The notes: generated by a model from the sequence alone, not told the origin. 64,000 nucleotides of DNA from Streptomyces sannanensis (GCF_039536205.1 NZ_BAAAYL010000001.1:7316001-7380000); one strand, 5' to 3'; shown: positions 55,545 to 64,000, counted from the stretch's first letter. Program-made: numbers and translations.

Positions 55545-56810
55545 TTGCGGCTGCGCGAGTTCGCCGCACGGAACCGTCTGCCGCACCGCTGGATCGATCT
55601 GGAGAAGGACGATCAGGCCGAGGCAATGCTGCGCAGGTTCGGCATCCGGCCGGAAGAGACGCCGGTCGTCATCTGGAGAGGGCGCCAAGTACTGCGCAAT
55701 CCCGACAACGCGGAGCTCGCCCGCCTCATCGGGCTTTCCGTACCGGCGCCCGACAGCGCCCGGTGCGATGTGCTGGTGATCGGTGCGGGCCCGGCCGGGC
55801 TCGCCACGTCCGTGTACGGCGCGTCCGACGGTCTCGCCGTCGTCACCGTCGACGCGGTCGCCACCGGAGGCCAGGCCGGCACCTCCTCGCGTATCGAGAA
55901 CTACCTGGGCTTCCCCTCCGGGATCTCGGGGGCCGAACTCATCGAGCGCGCGGTGCTCCAGGCGCGCAAGTTCGGCGCGCGGATCACGGTGCCCGCCGAG
56001 GTCACGGCGCTCGCACCCCGCGGCGGCCACTACGCCGTCACCTTCGCGGACGGTTCCGAGACCGAGGCCGGCACGGTCGTCCTGGCCCTGGGGGCGCGCT
56101 TCCGCCGGCTCGACGTCCCGGGCATCCAGCGACTGGAGGGCAGCAGTGTGTACTACGCCGCCACGATCCTCGAGGCGAACATGTGCCGGATGGACCCGGT
56201 GGCCGTGGTCGGCGGGGGCAACTCCGCCGGCCAGGGAGCGCTGTTCCTCGCCCAGTTCACCCCCGAGGTGCATCTGCTCGTCCGGCACGGCGACCTCGGC
56301 AGGGACATGTCGCGCTATCTCGTCGACCAAGTGCAACGCCAACCGAAGGTGAAGGTACTGCTCAACACCGAGGTGCACGAGGTGCGTGGGGAGGGTGTCC
56401 TGCAAGCGCTGGTCCTCCGGAACAACGTCACCGGGGACAGCTGGGAGCTGCGGGCCCGCGCCCTGTTCGTCTTCATCGGGGCCCGGCCGCCCACCGAGTG
56501 GCTCAAGGACGTCATCGCGCTGGATTCTCACGGATTCGTCCTCACCGGCCCCGAGGCCGAGGCCCGGGGCGACCCGGATGTGTGGGCACCGCCGGGACGC
56601 GGACCACTGATGCTGGAAACCACGCTGCCCGGCGTCTTCGCGGCCGGCGATGTCAGGAGCGGGTCCGTCAAGAGAGTGGCCTCCGCCGCGGGCGAAGGGG
56701 CAATGGCGGTTCGGCTTGTGCACGAGCACCGGGCGCAGGAGGGCAACCTCGTCCGCACGCAAGACGACGACCGCGAACGTCAGACCCTGCCAGGCCGGCC
56801 GGCGTCCTGA
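55545..56810 (+). CDS. N-truncated thioredoxin reductase-like flavoprotein
   Basis: The 421-residue protein has a glutaredoxin-like linker (LREFAARNRLPHRWIDLE) and a thioredoxin-reductase fold: FAD motif VLVIGAGPAGLATSVYGASD, GGQAGTSSRIENYLGFPSGI, NADPH motif VAVVGGGNSAGQGALFLAQF and LPGVFAAGDVRSGSVKRVAS. The redox pair CxxC is replaced by YYAAT, as usual for this fusion family. Homologues have an extra N-terminal cyclic-nucleotide-binding or receiver domain before the linker; it is absent here and only a TTG start is available. The protein is probably a decayed gene whose catalytic half remains. Confidence 0.75.
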   Translation: MRLREFAARNRLPHRWIDLEKDDQAEAMLRRFGIRPEETPVVIWRGRQVLRNPDNAELARLIGLSVPAPDSARCDVLVIGAGPAGLATSVYGASDGLAVVTVDAVATGGQAGTSSRIENYLGFPSGISGAELIERAVLQARKFGARITVPAEVTALAPRGGHYAVTFADGSETEAGTVVLALGARFRRLDVPGIQRLEGSSVYYAATILEANMCRMDPVAVVGGGNSAGQGALFLAQFTPEVHLLVRHGDLGRDMSRYLVDQVQRQPKVKVLLNTEVHEVRGEGVLQALVLRNNVTGDSWELRARALFVFIGARPPTEWLKDVIALDSHGFVLTGPEAEARGDPDVWAPPGRGPLMLETTLPGVFAAGDVRSGSVKRVASAAGEGAMAVRLVHEHRAQEGNLVRTQDDDRERQTLPGRPAS

Positions 56811-57017
56811 GGCCGGACCTGCCTGCGCTCGCGGCAGGCAGTGCTGCGGACCGTCCGGTCGTACCGACCGCAGTGCGTATGCGCCTGTCCGGTGGTATCG
56901 GCGGCGCCCACAATCCCCGCCCTCGAGCGCGGCAAGAAGGCCGCGTCCACTCGTGGCTGTGCTGACCGGCAACCGCAACGGGACTTGCGGCCATGAACGG
57001 AAATCGGGCTCACGAGT

Positions 57018-57228
57018 GATGGACTCCGATGGGGACACCATCGAACTCGGCGTCCGGAACGCCGACGACGAGAAGCCCGACAGTTGGTACCCGTATCCGC
57101 TCGTCGGCACAAGCACCACTCCGGACGTCAGCCTCGCCCATGCCGTCGGCAGCGAAGTGATGTCCGTCAGCGTCGCCGGGCGGAAACCCCCGAACTGCGG
57201 CTGCGGGCCGACACCCTGCTGACGGCAT
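57018..57228 (+). pseudogene. N-terminal remnant of unknown gene
   Basis: A 50-residue protein-like stretch (MDSDGDTIELGVRNADDEKP, DSWYPYPLVGTSTTPDVSLA) begins at ATG 57018. It loses homology character after SVSVAG and runs out at a nearby stop. I do not know the family. It is followed directly, in another frame, by the LuxR remnant, which suggests a deletion joined the two. Confidence 0.35.
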
Positions 57229-57420
57229 ACGCCAGTATCGCGCGCCGCCTGCATCTGACCGAGGGCACTGTGAAGTCCTACGTCAGCTCGATCCTGGCAC
57301 GCCTCGGGGTGGAGAACCGGGCCGCGGCCGCCGTCGTGGCCCACCAGGCCGGACTGATCCCCCCGGCCCCACCCGCGCTCACGGGCGAGACGGTTCACGC
57401 GCCGCGCCCACACGGCTGAC
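57229..57420 (+). pseudogene. LuxR-type helix-turn-helix C-terminal remnant
   Basis: The last about 60 residues match the LuxR/NarL response-regulator HTH (ASIARRLHLTEGTVKSYVSS, then RLGVENRAAAAVVAHQAGLI). The receiver domain and the first helix are gone, and no start codon of its own is seen. The stop at 57418 overlaps the region where the convergent PAP2 gene ends. Confidence 0.72.
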
Positions 57421-58162
57421 CAGACACGCACCGCGTACGGGCGGCCCACCAGGACCACCGCCACGGTCACGGCGGCGCCCAGCAGCGCCCCGGCCATCAC
57501 GTCGTGCGGGTAGTGCACGCCGACCGCGACCCGCAGCACGGCGCCCAGCGTCCCGAGCGGCAGTGTCAGCACGCCCACCGGGGCCGGCACATCGCGAGCC
57601 CGGTGGCGACCGCGACCGAGAGGGTGGCGTGGTTACTGGGGAACGACCAGTCGCCCGGCTCCGGGCACACCGCCGCCGCCACAGCGCCCTGTACCGCACG
57701 GCAGGGCCGTTCCTCGTCCACGACGAGTTTCAGCGCCTCGCTCAGCGTGTACGCGGCACAGGCGCCGACGACGGTGAGCAGCACGCCCACCGAGCGGACG
57801 GCGTCCCGGTCCCGCAGGGCCCGCCAGCCCGCCACGACTGCCAGCAGCCCGAGGACCACCAGCACCCCCTCGGTGGCGAGGCCGAGCAGGGTGCCGGTCC
57901 CGGTGCTCGCGTCGGCGACCCACCCGGTGACCGCCCGGTACGCGTCGACCGACGTGCCATCCGTGACGGCCACCGGTTCGGCCCGGCCGACACCGCCCGG
58001 GACCAACGCCGCCACCCCGGCGGCCCCGCCACAGGCCACCGCGGGGGCGAGGAGGACGACGCCGGCCGAAAGCCGGGGCCGGGCCGCGGTCGCCGCCCGG
58101 CGGCCGGTGCGGAGCCGTCCCCTGTGGGTTCGGCCGGGTCGGATACGAGAGTCTGCGTCCAT
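57390..58162 (-). pseudogene. PAP2-family phosphatase with frameshift
   Basis: A PAP2 lipid phosphatase of about 250 residues is encoded in two frames. The first, from ATG 58162, holds membrane segments and motifs 1 and 2 (KLVVDEERPCRAV, WSFPSNHATLSVAV), then hits a stop at 57566. The second carries motif 3 (RVAVGVHYPHDVMAGALLGA). A one-base change near 57570-57600 separates them. It is either a mutation or a sequencing error. The C-terminal frame lacks an early stop. Confidence 0.78.
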
Positions 58163-58626
58163 GCCCACCGACCGTAGGAACGGACCGCGCCGCGCACCCC
58201 TGCCGTTCGGGAGGCTGTGCCCCTGCCGATCGGCAGGGTTGACGGCCGACGGACCACCTGCCAGGCGCCGACGTGCCGCCACCCCGCGCTGCGGCCTCAC
58301 GTGCCTTCATGGCCCGCAGGACCACGAGGGGATGGCCGCCCCGGGGGATGGTTGGGCCGTTCGCGGACGCCGAGACGTGGGCGGGCCGGTACTGGGACAC
58401 CGCATGGCCGACGCCCCGCCTGCCGCGGCGCTCGCCGGCGCGCTGACGCCCGTCCGCGCCACCCGGGGTGCCGTAGCAGCCGGCAGTCGGCGGAGGGGCA
58501 GAAGAGGAGCTTCATCATTCCCTTGTGAATGGTGGGGATGCGGTGCTGTCATGCGCCACAAGGTGTGCTGAGGTGTCAGCGTCAGCCCGGAGATCTGGCT
58601 GTTCCACCGTCGGAGGGACCCGCACT
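58163..58626. other. 460-base stretch before the beta-propeller gene
   Basis: Short frames on both strands look like noise. The promoter of the downstream secreted protein should be within the last 150 bases. I see no gene. Confidence 0.45.
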
Positions 58627-59583
58627 GTGGCACGCTCATTAACTCGTCGTCATCTCATCGGCACAGCTGCGGCGCTCGGCGGTGCCGCCCTGGTAGGGCC
58701 GTTGGCTTCCGTCGCCCAGGCCGGCACCGGCGCATCCTGGCCGGACGCGATAGCCACTCCGCCGGGCTTCCAGCCCGAGGGGATCGCCATCGGTCCGGGT
58801 GCCGTTGCGTACACGGGCTCGCTGCTCGACGGCTCGATCTACCGGACCGAACTGGCCACCGGACGTGGGCGGATCATCAGAGAGGGACAGGGACCGATAT
58901 CGGTCGGTCTCAAGGTCGATCCGTACGGAAGACTGCTCGTCGCGGGAGGCGACAGCGGCGAGATCCGTGTCGTCCACCGGCACGACGGCCGTCTGCTGGC
59001 ATCCTGGCGGGCGGAAACCGGCACGACTTTTGTGAACGACGTCGTGGTGGGTTGTGGAGGAGCCTGGTTCACGGACTCCTTCAACGACGTCCTGTACCAC
59101 CTGCCTCTGCGCCCGGCCCTGCCAGGGACCTCTGCCCTGCGCAGGCTGCCGCTGGGCGGCGCCTGGGCGCCGACGCCGCCCGGCGGAGAAGTCTGGGGAT
59201 CCAACGGCATCGCGCTGACGCCGGACCGCAGGGCGCTGCTGATCGTGAACGACAACGTGTCGGCGCTCTACCGTGTCGACCCGCGCACCGGGGAGGCCAC
59301 CCGGACTGCCCTTGACGGCGGGGCGGTCAGCAACGGAGACGGCCTGGTCGTCCATGGCCGAACCCTGTACGTCGTGCGCAACTGGGCTTACGCCATCGAT
59401 GTGTTCCGGCTCAGTGGTGACGGCACCCGCGGGACTTTCGTCAAGCGCATCACCGACCCCCGCTTCGACGAGCCCACCACAGCGGCCGTTCACGGGGGCC
59501 GCCTCTATGTCGTCAACGCTCGGTTCGATGCGGACTGGTCGGACCCGGCGACATCTTCCACCGTCGTCAGCGTTCCGCTGTAG
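58627..59583 (+). CDS. Secreted SMP-30/gluconolactonase-like beta-propeller
   Basis: The 318-residue protein starts with a Tat-type signal peptide (RSLTRRHLIGTAAALGGAAL, cleaved after AQA). Six-bladed beta-propeller repeats follow (GFQPEGIAIGPGAVAYTGSL, DPYGRLLVAGGDSGEIRVV, SNGIALTPDRRALLIVNDNV, FDEPTTAAVHGGRLYVVNAR). It resembles the SMP-30/strictosidine-synthase-like lactonases. The substrate is unknown. The GTG at 58627 fits the signal peptide. A strong terminator follows. Confidence 0.88.
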   Translation: MARSLTRRHLIGTAAALGGAALVGPLASVAQAGTGASWPDAIATPPGFQPEGIAIGPGAVAYTGSLLDGSIYRTELATGRGRIIREGQGPISVGLKVDPYGRLLVAGGDSGEIRVVHRHDGRLLASWRAETGTTFVNDVVVGCGGAWFTDSFNDVLYHLPLRPALPGTSALRRLPLGGAWAPTPPGGEVWGSNGIALTPDRRALLIVNDNVSALYRVDPRTGEATRTALDGGAVSNGDGLVVHGRTLYVVRNWAYAIDVFRLSGDGTRGTFVKRITDPRFDEPTTAAVHGGRLYVVNARFDADWSDPATSSTVVSVPL

Positions 59584-59607
59584 AGCGCGGAGGCTCCGGT
59601 CGAGGGC

Positions 59608-59642
59608 AGCCCGCCGGGTGCGCGAAGCGCACCCGGCGGGCT
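59608..59642. terminator. Terminator after the beta-propeller gene
   Basis: A perfect 16-bp stem AGCCCGCCGGGTGCGC and its complement surround a GAA loop, between two convergent genes. Confidence 0.88.
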
Positions 59643-59646
59643 CCAT

Positions 59647-59934
59647 TTACCCGAAAGCGCGGGCCCGCGCGATCTGTCCCGCCTGCACCGCCGCGAAGAT
59701 CGCCGCGCTGCTACGGTCCTGGCCCACCACCAGCTGACACCACTGCCGACGATCCCTTTCGGACAGCGCACCGTCCGCCACGGCCTGATCCGGACCGGCA
59801 TTGCCGTCCGGCCGCGGTGTGGTCACCACGGCGAGGTTGCCGTAGTTGCTGAGCCGCACTGCGATCCACATGCCGGCCTCCATCGCCCGCGGCAGGATGC
59901 TCACGTCGAGGTAGTAGTCGGCGTCTTGAGTCAC
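59647..59934 (-). CDS. Hypothetical 95-residue protein
   Basis: The product (TQDADYYLDVSILPRAMEAG, MWIAVRLSNYGNLAVVTTP, end AAIFAAVQAGQIARARAFG) has a strong, coding-like composition and a GTG start. It looks conserved in Streptomyces, but no function or family can be given. It converges with the beta-propeller gene. Confidence 0.65.
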   Translation of the reverse strand: MTQDADYYLDVSILPRAMEAGMWIAVRLSNYGNLAVVTTPRPDGNAGPDQAVADGALSERDRRQWCQLVVGQDRSSAAIFAAVQAGQIARARAFG

Positions 59935-60156
59935 GCCCAAGCGGCAGGGTTCTCCCTGTTCAGCCGGTCAGTTCGTCAAGGGCACCGCTGCCGGAGGCAA
60001 CGCCGCCGTCATCTCGCCCGCTCGGTACGGGCTGACTGGGGGGTGTCCGCACGGTCCTCGACACGATCGCCGATTCACCCCCGACGCCAGTCGCCGTCTG
60101 TCAAGAATTCACTACTGTGTGTCGCGCATCGACAGTGCTCATTGAAGGAGACCCGC

Positions 60157-60852
60157 GTGGAGCGCAGCCGTACCGACTTGAGGATCCGCGCCGTCCTCAC
60201 CGCGATGGGTGTCACCGCCGCCCTCGCAGCCGCCCCTTCCGCCCAGGCGGCCTCGGCCGAGCCTGCCGCTTCCCCGGTCGTCGCCGTGCCGTCGGCCCCC
60301 TGCACCGGCGAGTTCGAGGGCGACAAGCGGCTCGGCCCGCAGCACCTGCCGCGGAAGTGGCAGGCGCCTGTCGGGCCGCTGCTCAACCGCTACCACCGCA
60401 CCGGAAAGCTCTCGTCAGCCGACTTCCTCAAGAAGTACTGGGAGGGGCCGGTCGACACCGGAAGCTGGAAGTACCCGCCGAACGACGGCTTCGCCGAGGT
60501 CAACGGCACCGTCGACAAGGCCCCCGAGGTGCTGGACGAGGGCGAGCGCCTGGACCGGTTCGGCTCCGAGTACGGCTCGTACCTCGCCCCGGCCGGCGAT
60601 CCGTACGCCAAGCGTGCGCTGCCCCCACAGAACCTCAACACCCGGGATGCGGCCTTCCCGTGCGACTACCACACGTACGAGGTGACCAAGCCGTTCCTCG
60701 TCTGGGAGGGCTCCATCGCACCCTGGTTCGAGCAGCCGGGCGGTGGCCGGCAGATCAAGCTGGACCCGGCCTTTCTCGCCCCAGGCGAGGGGCAGCGCCT
60801 GAACGTCAAGTGGCTGTTGGACCACGGCTATCTGGTCCGCGTCCCCGCGTGA
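60157..60852 (+). CDS. Secreted TNT-domain toxin
   Basis: The 231-residue protein has a signal peptide (IRAVLTAMGVTAALAAAPSA, cleaved after QAA) and a C-terminal TNT domain like that of Mycobacterium tuberculosis CpnT: DEGERLDRFGSEYGSYLAPA, DPYAKRALPPQNLNT and APWFEQPGGGRQIKLDPAFL. TNT domains hydrolyse NAD. Known relatives kill host or rival cells and need an immunity protein. The GTG start has AAGGAG seven bases upstream. The stop overlaps the next GTG (GTGA). Confidence 0.88.
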   Translation: MERSRTDLRIRAVLTAMGVTAALAAAPSAQAASAEPAASPVVAVPSAPCTGEFEGDKRLGPQHLPRKWQAPVGPLLNRYHRTGKLSSADFLKKYWEGPVDTGSWKYPPNDGFAEVNGTVDKAPEVLDEGERLDRFGSEYGSYLAPAGDPYAKRALPPQNLNTRDAAFPCDYHTYEVTKPFLVWEGSIAPWFEQPGGGRQIKLDPAFLAPGEGQRLNVKWLLDHGYLVRVPA

Positions 60853-61088
60853 GCCACCGGCAGACACTCGAACGGGCACTTCGGGAGGCTGGAGTGCCCG
60901 CCGAGCACTACTGGATCGAGGGCGTCCACGAACCTGTGCCCACCCCAACTGACTTCGTCTATCTGCGTGCGCGGCCGACCGGCGGTTGGGAGACGGGGGT
61001 GTTCGAGCGTGGCGCGTACGAGCCGGTCGCCGAGCATGCCACGGAGGCGGGAGCATGCGCCCACCTCCGTACCCTGCTCGGCATCTGA
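60849..61088 (+). CDS. Candidate immunity protein for the TNT toxin
   Basis: The 79-residue cytoplasmic protein (LERALREAGVPAEHYWIEGV, FVYLRARPTGGWETGVFERG, end THE-like EAGACAHLRTLLGI) is translationally coupled to the toxin, since its GTG overlaps the toxin stop. Size, absence of a signal peptide and position fit an immunity factor. It does not obviously resemble the mycobacterial IFT protein. The role is inference from context. Confidence 0.68.
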   Translation: MSHRQTLERALREAGVPAEHYWIEGVHEPVPTPTDFVYLRARPTGGWETGVFERGAYEPVAEHATEAGACAHLRTLLGI

Positions 61089-61316
61089 TCACCCCAGCAT
61101 GAGGGCCTCCTTCTCACTCCACGTACTTCGACCGAACTTCACGCTTCGGGGCTCTCCTGTTGCGGGGGGAGGGACGGGGGACGGTCACGGGCGTCAGCCT
61201 CGCCGGCCTCGCCATGCGTCCCATCCCGGATGACTGTTCGTGACGGCCTGCGGACTGTTCCTCCTCGGCGTGGCGTGAGCCTCCCAAGCAGCGACCCCAC
61301 TGGCCAGGAGAATGGC

Positions 61317-61465
61317 ATGACGAACAGAGACGCACCGCTCTCCGGCAAGGGACGTCGTCGGCTCATCGAGCGCGTACTCACTCCAGCCGGGACACCTGTC
61401 AGCCGCCGGACGGTCAGCAGGCACCTCGCCGGCCTCCGGCTGAACCGACGGTGGTTCATCGGCTC
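61317..61465 (+). mobile_element. IS481-family transposase remnant, interior lost
   Basis: An ATG frame starts like an IS481 transposase (MTNRDAPLSGKGRRRLIERV) and joins directly to a segment normally about 60 residues further on (GTPVSRRTVSRHLAGLRLNR, RWF). Homology then ends by frame loss. The DDE catalytic core is absent. No inverted repeats were found. The piece is inert. Confidence 0.6.
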
Positions 61466-61642
61466 CGACCGGGCCAGAGCGAGATCCACGCAGGGGACAC
61501 CGCCCGGGCGGCCCTGGTCGGGGCGCGCCGGCCGTGTCCGGCGCAGCACATGACGACGGCGCTCCAGGCCGCCGCGTTCGCGGCGGCCTTGGTCAACGCG
61601 GGCAGTCGTGAGGTCACCGAGGTCGGACGGTAGAGTCGCGCC

Positions 61643-62041
61643 GTGCCCAAGACGGAGATTGACGTGGTGACCGCCGAGTTCTTCGGCGCTTTTGACAACC
61701 GGGGCGGCAAGGCCGCCGACGTGGGCCGGATCCGTCGGCTGGTTCTTCCGGGCGGCGTGATCGTCAATACCCGCCCGAAGTTCACGGTTTACACCGTGGA
61801 CGAGTTCATCGAGCCTCGCCGGCAGCTGCTCACCGACGGTCGCCTGGTCGATTTCTCCGAGTGGGAAACCTCCGAACGGACCGAGATCGCGGGCGACATC
61901 GCGTCGCGGTTCGTCGAGTACCGCAAGTCCGGGATTCTGGACGGTGAGCCGTTCGAGGGCGGCGGGACCAAGACTTTCCAGTTCGTCCGCACCCCGGAGG
62001 GCTGGCGGATTGCAGCGTTCGCCTGGTACGACCGGCCCTGA
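61643..62041 (+). CDS. SnoaL/NTF2-like protein
   Basis: The 132-residue protein looks like an NTF2/DUF4440-type fold: VVTAEFFGAFDNRGGKAADV near the start, then LVLPGGVIVNTRPKFTVYTV, a middle FVEYRKSGILDGEPFEGGGT, and the end GWRIAAFAWYDRP. Such proteins include small ligand-binding and isomerase-like domains. No active residues could be assigned. The GTG start fits the family's beginning. Confidence 0.72.
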   Translation: MPKTEIDVVTAEFFGAFDNRGGKAADVGRIRRLVLPGGVIVNTRPKFTVYTVDEFIEPRRQLLTDGRLVDFSEWETSERTEIAGDIASRFVEYRKSGILDGEPFEGGGTKTFQFVRTPEGWRIAAFAWYDRP

Positions 62042-62089
62042 GCTTGTCGTTGAACGTCCCGGTTCGACTTGGGACGCGAACTTGGTTGC

Positions 62090-63046
62090 TCACCTGGGCT
62101 TTTGGCGGACGAATGGGCGGCCCCGGTTACGGCGCTCGGCCCACAGCCACTTCTGAGCCAGCAGGGTGAGTGTGCCGGCAAGTACGATGCCGAGCAGGTT
62201 CAGCAGCAGCTGGTTCGTCGAGCCGGCTGTCTGACTCGTGTCCCCATAGCTCAGGGCCACCGCGGCGTTGGCAGCGGCCGGGACCGTGGTCACGGAGATG
62301 GCGACGCCGACCAGGGCTCCCGACTTGGCGGAGGTCAGCGAGAGCGTGCCGGCGATGCCCGCGAGCACCGCCACCACGAAGGAGAAGGCGTCGGGGGCGT
62401 AGACGAAACTGGTGTTGGGCCGCTCGCTCTCCAACTGGGCCTTGCTGAACAGGTCCGCCACGTCCATGAACCAGCTGAACCCCACCGTCACCGCCATGGC
62501 GACCGCGAAGCCCACGAGGAGCGCCATCAGGGAGCGGAGCGCGAGCCGAGGGGCGCGCTGGACCAGGGCCGTGCTCAAGCCCGCCAGCGGCCCGAACTCC
62601 GGGCCCACCGCCATCGCGCCCACGATCAGGATCGCATTGTCGAGCACGACACCGCAGGCCGCGATCATCGTGGCGAGGGTGAGGAAGGCGACGTACGTGA
62701 TCGACAGCGTCGACTCCTCCTGCGTCGCATCTGCAAGGTGCTCCCACAACACCGCGTCCGCGCCTTCGCCCGGTGCCTCCTCCTCCGCCTTGTCGGCGCG
62801 CTCGGAGAGCGACAGGTCGATGTTCTCTACGGCGATCGAGCCGGTCTTGTCGAGGCCGAACGCCCGCAGCGCACCGATGAGTTCGTCACCTGCTTCGCGG
62901 GCGACGTCACACAGGACGAGATCGCCGACGGGGTTGCGGGCGGCGCCCGGCAGCACGACGAGGTGCGTGGTCCCGACTGTCTTCTCGATCAGGCGCACCA
63001 CGTCGTCGGTCTTGTCGGCGGGGGTGAGCAGGCGGAGGTGCAGCAT
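62090..63046 (-). CDS. DUF389 membrane protein
   Basis: The 318-residue protein has an N-terminal ferredoxin-like domain (MLHLRLLTPADKTDDVVRLI) and the DUF389 membrane domain: ITYVAFLTLATMIAACGVVL, DNAILIVGAMAVGPEFGPLA and GALVGVAISVTTVPAAANAA. About six helices are predicted. The family is of unknown transport or stress function and is common in actinomycetes. The ATG start is clear. Confidence 0.9.
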   Translation of the reverse strand: MLHLRLLTPADKTDDVVRLIEKTVGTTHLVVLPGAARNPVGDLVLCDVAREAGDELIGALRAFGLDKTGSIAVENIDLSLSERADKAEEEAPGEGADAVLWEHLADATQEESTLSITYVAFLTLATMIAACGVVLDNAILIVGAMAVGPEFGPLAGLSTALVQRAPRLALRSLMALLVGFAVAMAVTVGFSWFMDVADLFSKAQLESERPNTSFVYAPDAFSFVVAVLAGIAGTLSLTSAKSGALVGVAISVTTVPAAANAAVALSYGDTSQTAGSTNQLLLNLLGIVLAGTLTLLAQKWLWAERRNRGRPFVRQKPR

Positions 63047-63546
63047 GGGGGCAGGTTAACCGGGCGGTGCTCATTGCTGCGAGGGGGCTTCGAGGCGAGT
63101 GGGCGAGGCGGCGGGTGATCTCAGGTCCGTGCGTCGATGCCGCGGGTCAGCAGGGTGATGACGGTATATGCGGGTCAGGCGCGGTCGGCATCGCCTGCCA
63201 CGCCCTGAGCCACCACCCGGACAGACCTCGGTCGCCGGACAGGCCCTGCAGGAGCGAGAGGAACTCGGTACAAGGGGCGTCTGGTGGCTGGGCCACGGGG
63301 GATGCAGGCGCTCACCCCCTGCTTGCTCCGGGCCAACATTCATGGGCCTCGGCCTGTGATCGACCTGGAGCCGTCCGACGCCGACATGTACTTCGGGAAG
63401 GTGCTCGGGGCTCACTGAACGGCACTCGACCGGCCCGTGCCCAGCCGAGGTGTGGCGGCCGACAGCATCGCCTGTTTCCGCTTCCGGCCTCCGCCGTCTC
63501 TGCTCCGCCCCTCGATGGCGCGGGGTCTTCCGTGCCGTGAAGGTGG
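63047..63546. other. 500-base stretch with possible small fragment
   Basis: No complete gene is seen. A 38-codon plus-strand frame at 63302-63418 ends in a protein-like piece (IHGPRPVIDLEPSDADMYFG, KVLGAH) and may be the tail of a lost gene. The rest is noise in all frames. Confidence 0.4.
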
Positions 63547-64000
63547 TCAGAAGCCGGGTTTGGTGGCGGTGACAGCGGTGTAGCCCATTTTGGTACGGCA
63601 AAGCTCCAGGACGAGGGGGTAGGCGAGGTCGAGCTGGGATGCGGCCTCAGGGCCAAGGAGGTCGGCGATACGGGGGCGGCGGCCGGCGTAGACCAGGGAG
63701 ATGAGGTCGTAGGTGGGGCCGAACTCGCCCGTCTTGTCGCGGACGCGGTCCACGGTGAAACCGGCCTCGCGGGCGAGGTCGGCGTAGGCTCCGGGGGAGA
63801 GCGCCAGGCGGGGCAGCGCGAAGCCCGTGCGGAACAGGCGCACCTCCTCGTCGGTGAAGGAGGACGCCTCGTAGCAGTCGGCGAGGACAAGCCGGCCGCC
63901 GGGGCGCAGGACACGCCAGGCCTCGCGCAGGGCGAGCAAGCGGTCGGCGAAGTGAGCGAAGGACTCGATCGCCCAGGCGCCGTCGAAGGAAGCGTCGGGG
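63547..64000 (-). CDS. Class I SAM methyltransferase (partial)
   Basis: The last about 150 residues of a SAM-dependent methyltransferase are present: FDGAWAIESFAHFADRLLAL, the post-motif VLRPGGRLVLADCYEASSFT and the end SQLDLAYPLVLELCRTKMGY. It resembles the ubiquinone/polyketide C-methyltransferase group (Methyltransf_11). The N-terminal part, with the SAM glycine loop, lies beyond the window edge. The substrate is not known. Confidence 0.85.
   Translation of the reverse strand, partial: PDASFDGAWAIESFAHFADRLLALREAWRVLRPGGRLVLADCYEASSFTDEEVRLFRTGFALPRLALSPGAYADLAREAGFTVDRVRDKTGEFGPTYDLISLVYAGRRPRIADLLGPEAASQLDLAYPLVLELCRTKMGYTAVTATKPGF

Noticed and set aside
55326..57590. A 754-codon minus-strand frame opposite the flavoprotein gene
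   Set aside because: Only its first about 70 codons are real, as the C-terminal part of the frameshifted PAP2 gene. The rest is antisense shadow.

Overview
This window is high-GC actinobacterial DNA and almost certainly Streptomyces. The evidence is a spore-pigment (whiE-type) type II polyketide cluster, a conservon (cvn) signalling operon, geosmin synthase, a short chaplin, the type III polyketide synthase RppA, a streptophobe-family membrane protein and several WhiJ/AbaA-style XRE + DUF397 + anti-sigma-kinase-like genes. No rRNA, tRNA, CRISPR array or phage module was seen.

Layout. 0.1-4.6 kb: a MHYT membrane protein, then cvnA-cvnB-cvnC with overlapping stop/start codons. 4.6-12.7 kb: a complete whiE-type cluster in the classical order, with a divergent FAD hydroxylase, then SchA/CurD-like protein, cupin, KS-alpha, KS-beta, ACP, aromatase/cyclase and TcmI-type cyclase. 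A convergent O-methyltransferase follows, then a secreted beta-helix protein. 14.0 kb: cvnD, the GTPase that normally follows cvnC directly, so the conservon is split by about 9.4 kb containing the pigment cluster. 14.7-16.5 kb: ATP-binding regulator, XRE/DUF5753 and DUF397 proteins. 17.6-25 kb: streptophobe protein, YidB, DUF72, DUF1876 and the rppA operon. 25.9-34.3 kb: geosmin synthase, DUF5988, HypX-type protein, GNAT, phosphoribosyltransferase and a PAS/GAF/SpoIIE phosphatase. 34.5-42.2 kb: LysR, chaplin, Ser/Thr kinase, Asp/His-rich peptide, arylamine N-acetyltransferase and hydrolases. 42.4-45.9 kb: a sulfide/persulfide detoxification locus (rhodaneses, TauE, persulfide dioxygenase fusion, CstR-like repressor) with three matching palindromic operators. 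46-55 kb: flavodoxin-like reductase, acetolactate-synthase-like enzyme, TrkA-type NAD-binding protein, and a beta-glucosidase/MFS/TetR sugar unit. 55-64 kb: truncated FAD reductase, PAP2 gene, secreted beta-propeller, a TNT-toxin/candidate-immunity pair, DUF389 protein and a methyltransferase running off the end.

The most striking general feature is gene decay of one kind. Downstream of about 16.5 kb at least eight genes keep recognisable amino- and carboxyl-terminal ends but have lost their interior (DNA ligase, ALDH7-type dehydrogenase, CYP158-type P450, ABC exporter, alpha/beta hydrolase, rhodanese, PucR regulator, IS481 transposase). Others are joined to a neighbour's remnant or survive as one end only. 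The first 16.5 kb, with the conservon and pigment cluster, shows none of this.

All calls come from reading translated sequence and recalling family motifs; no database search was run.
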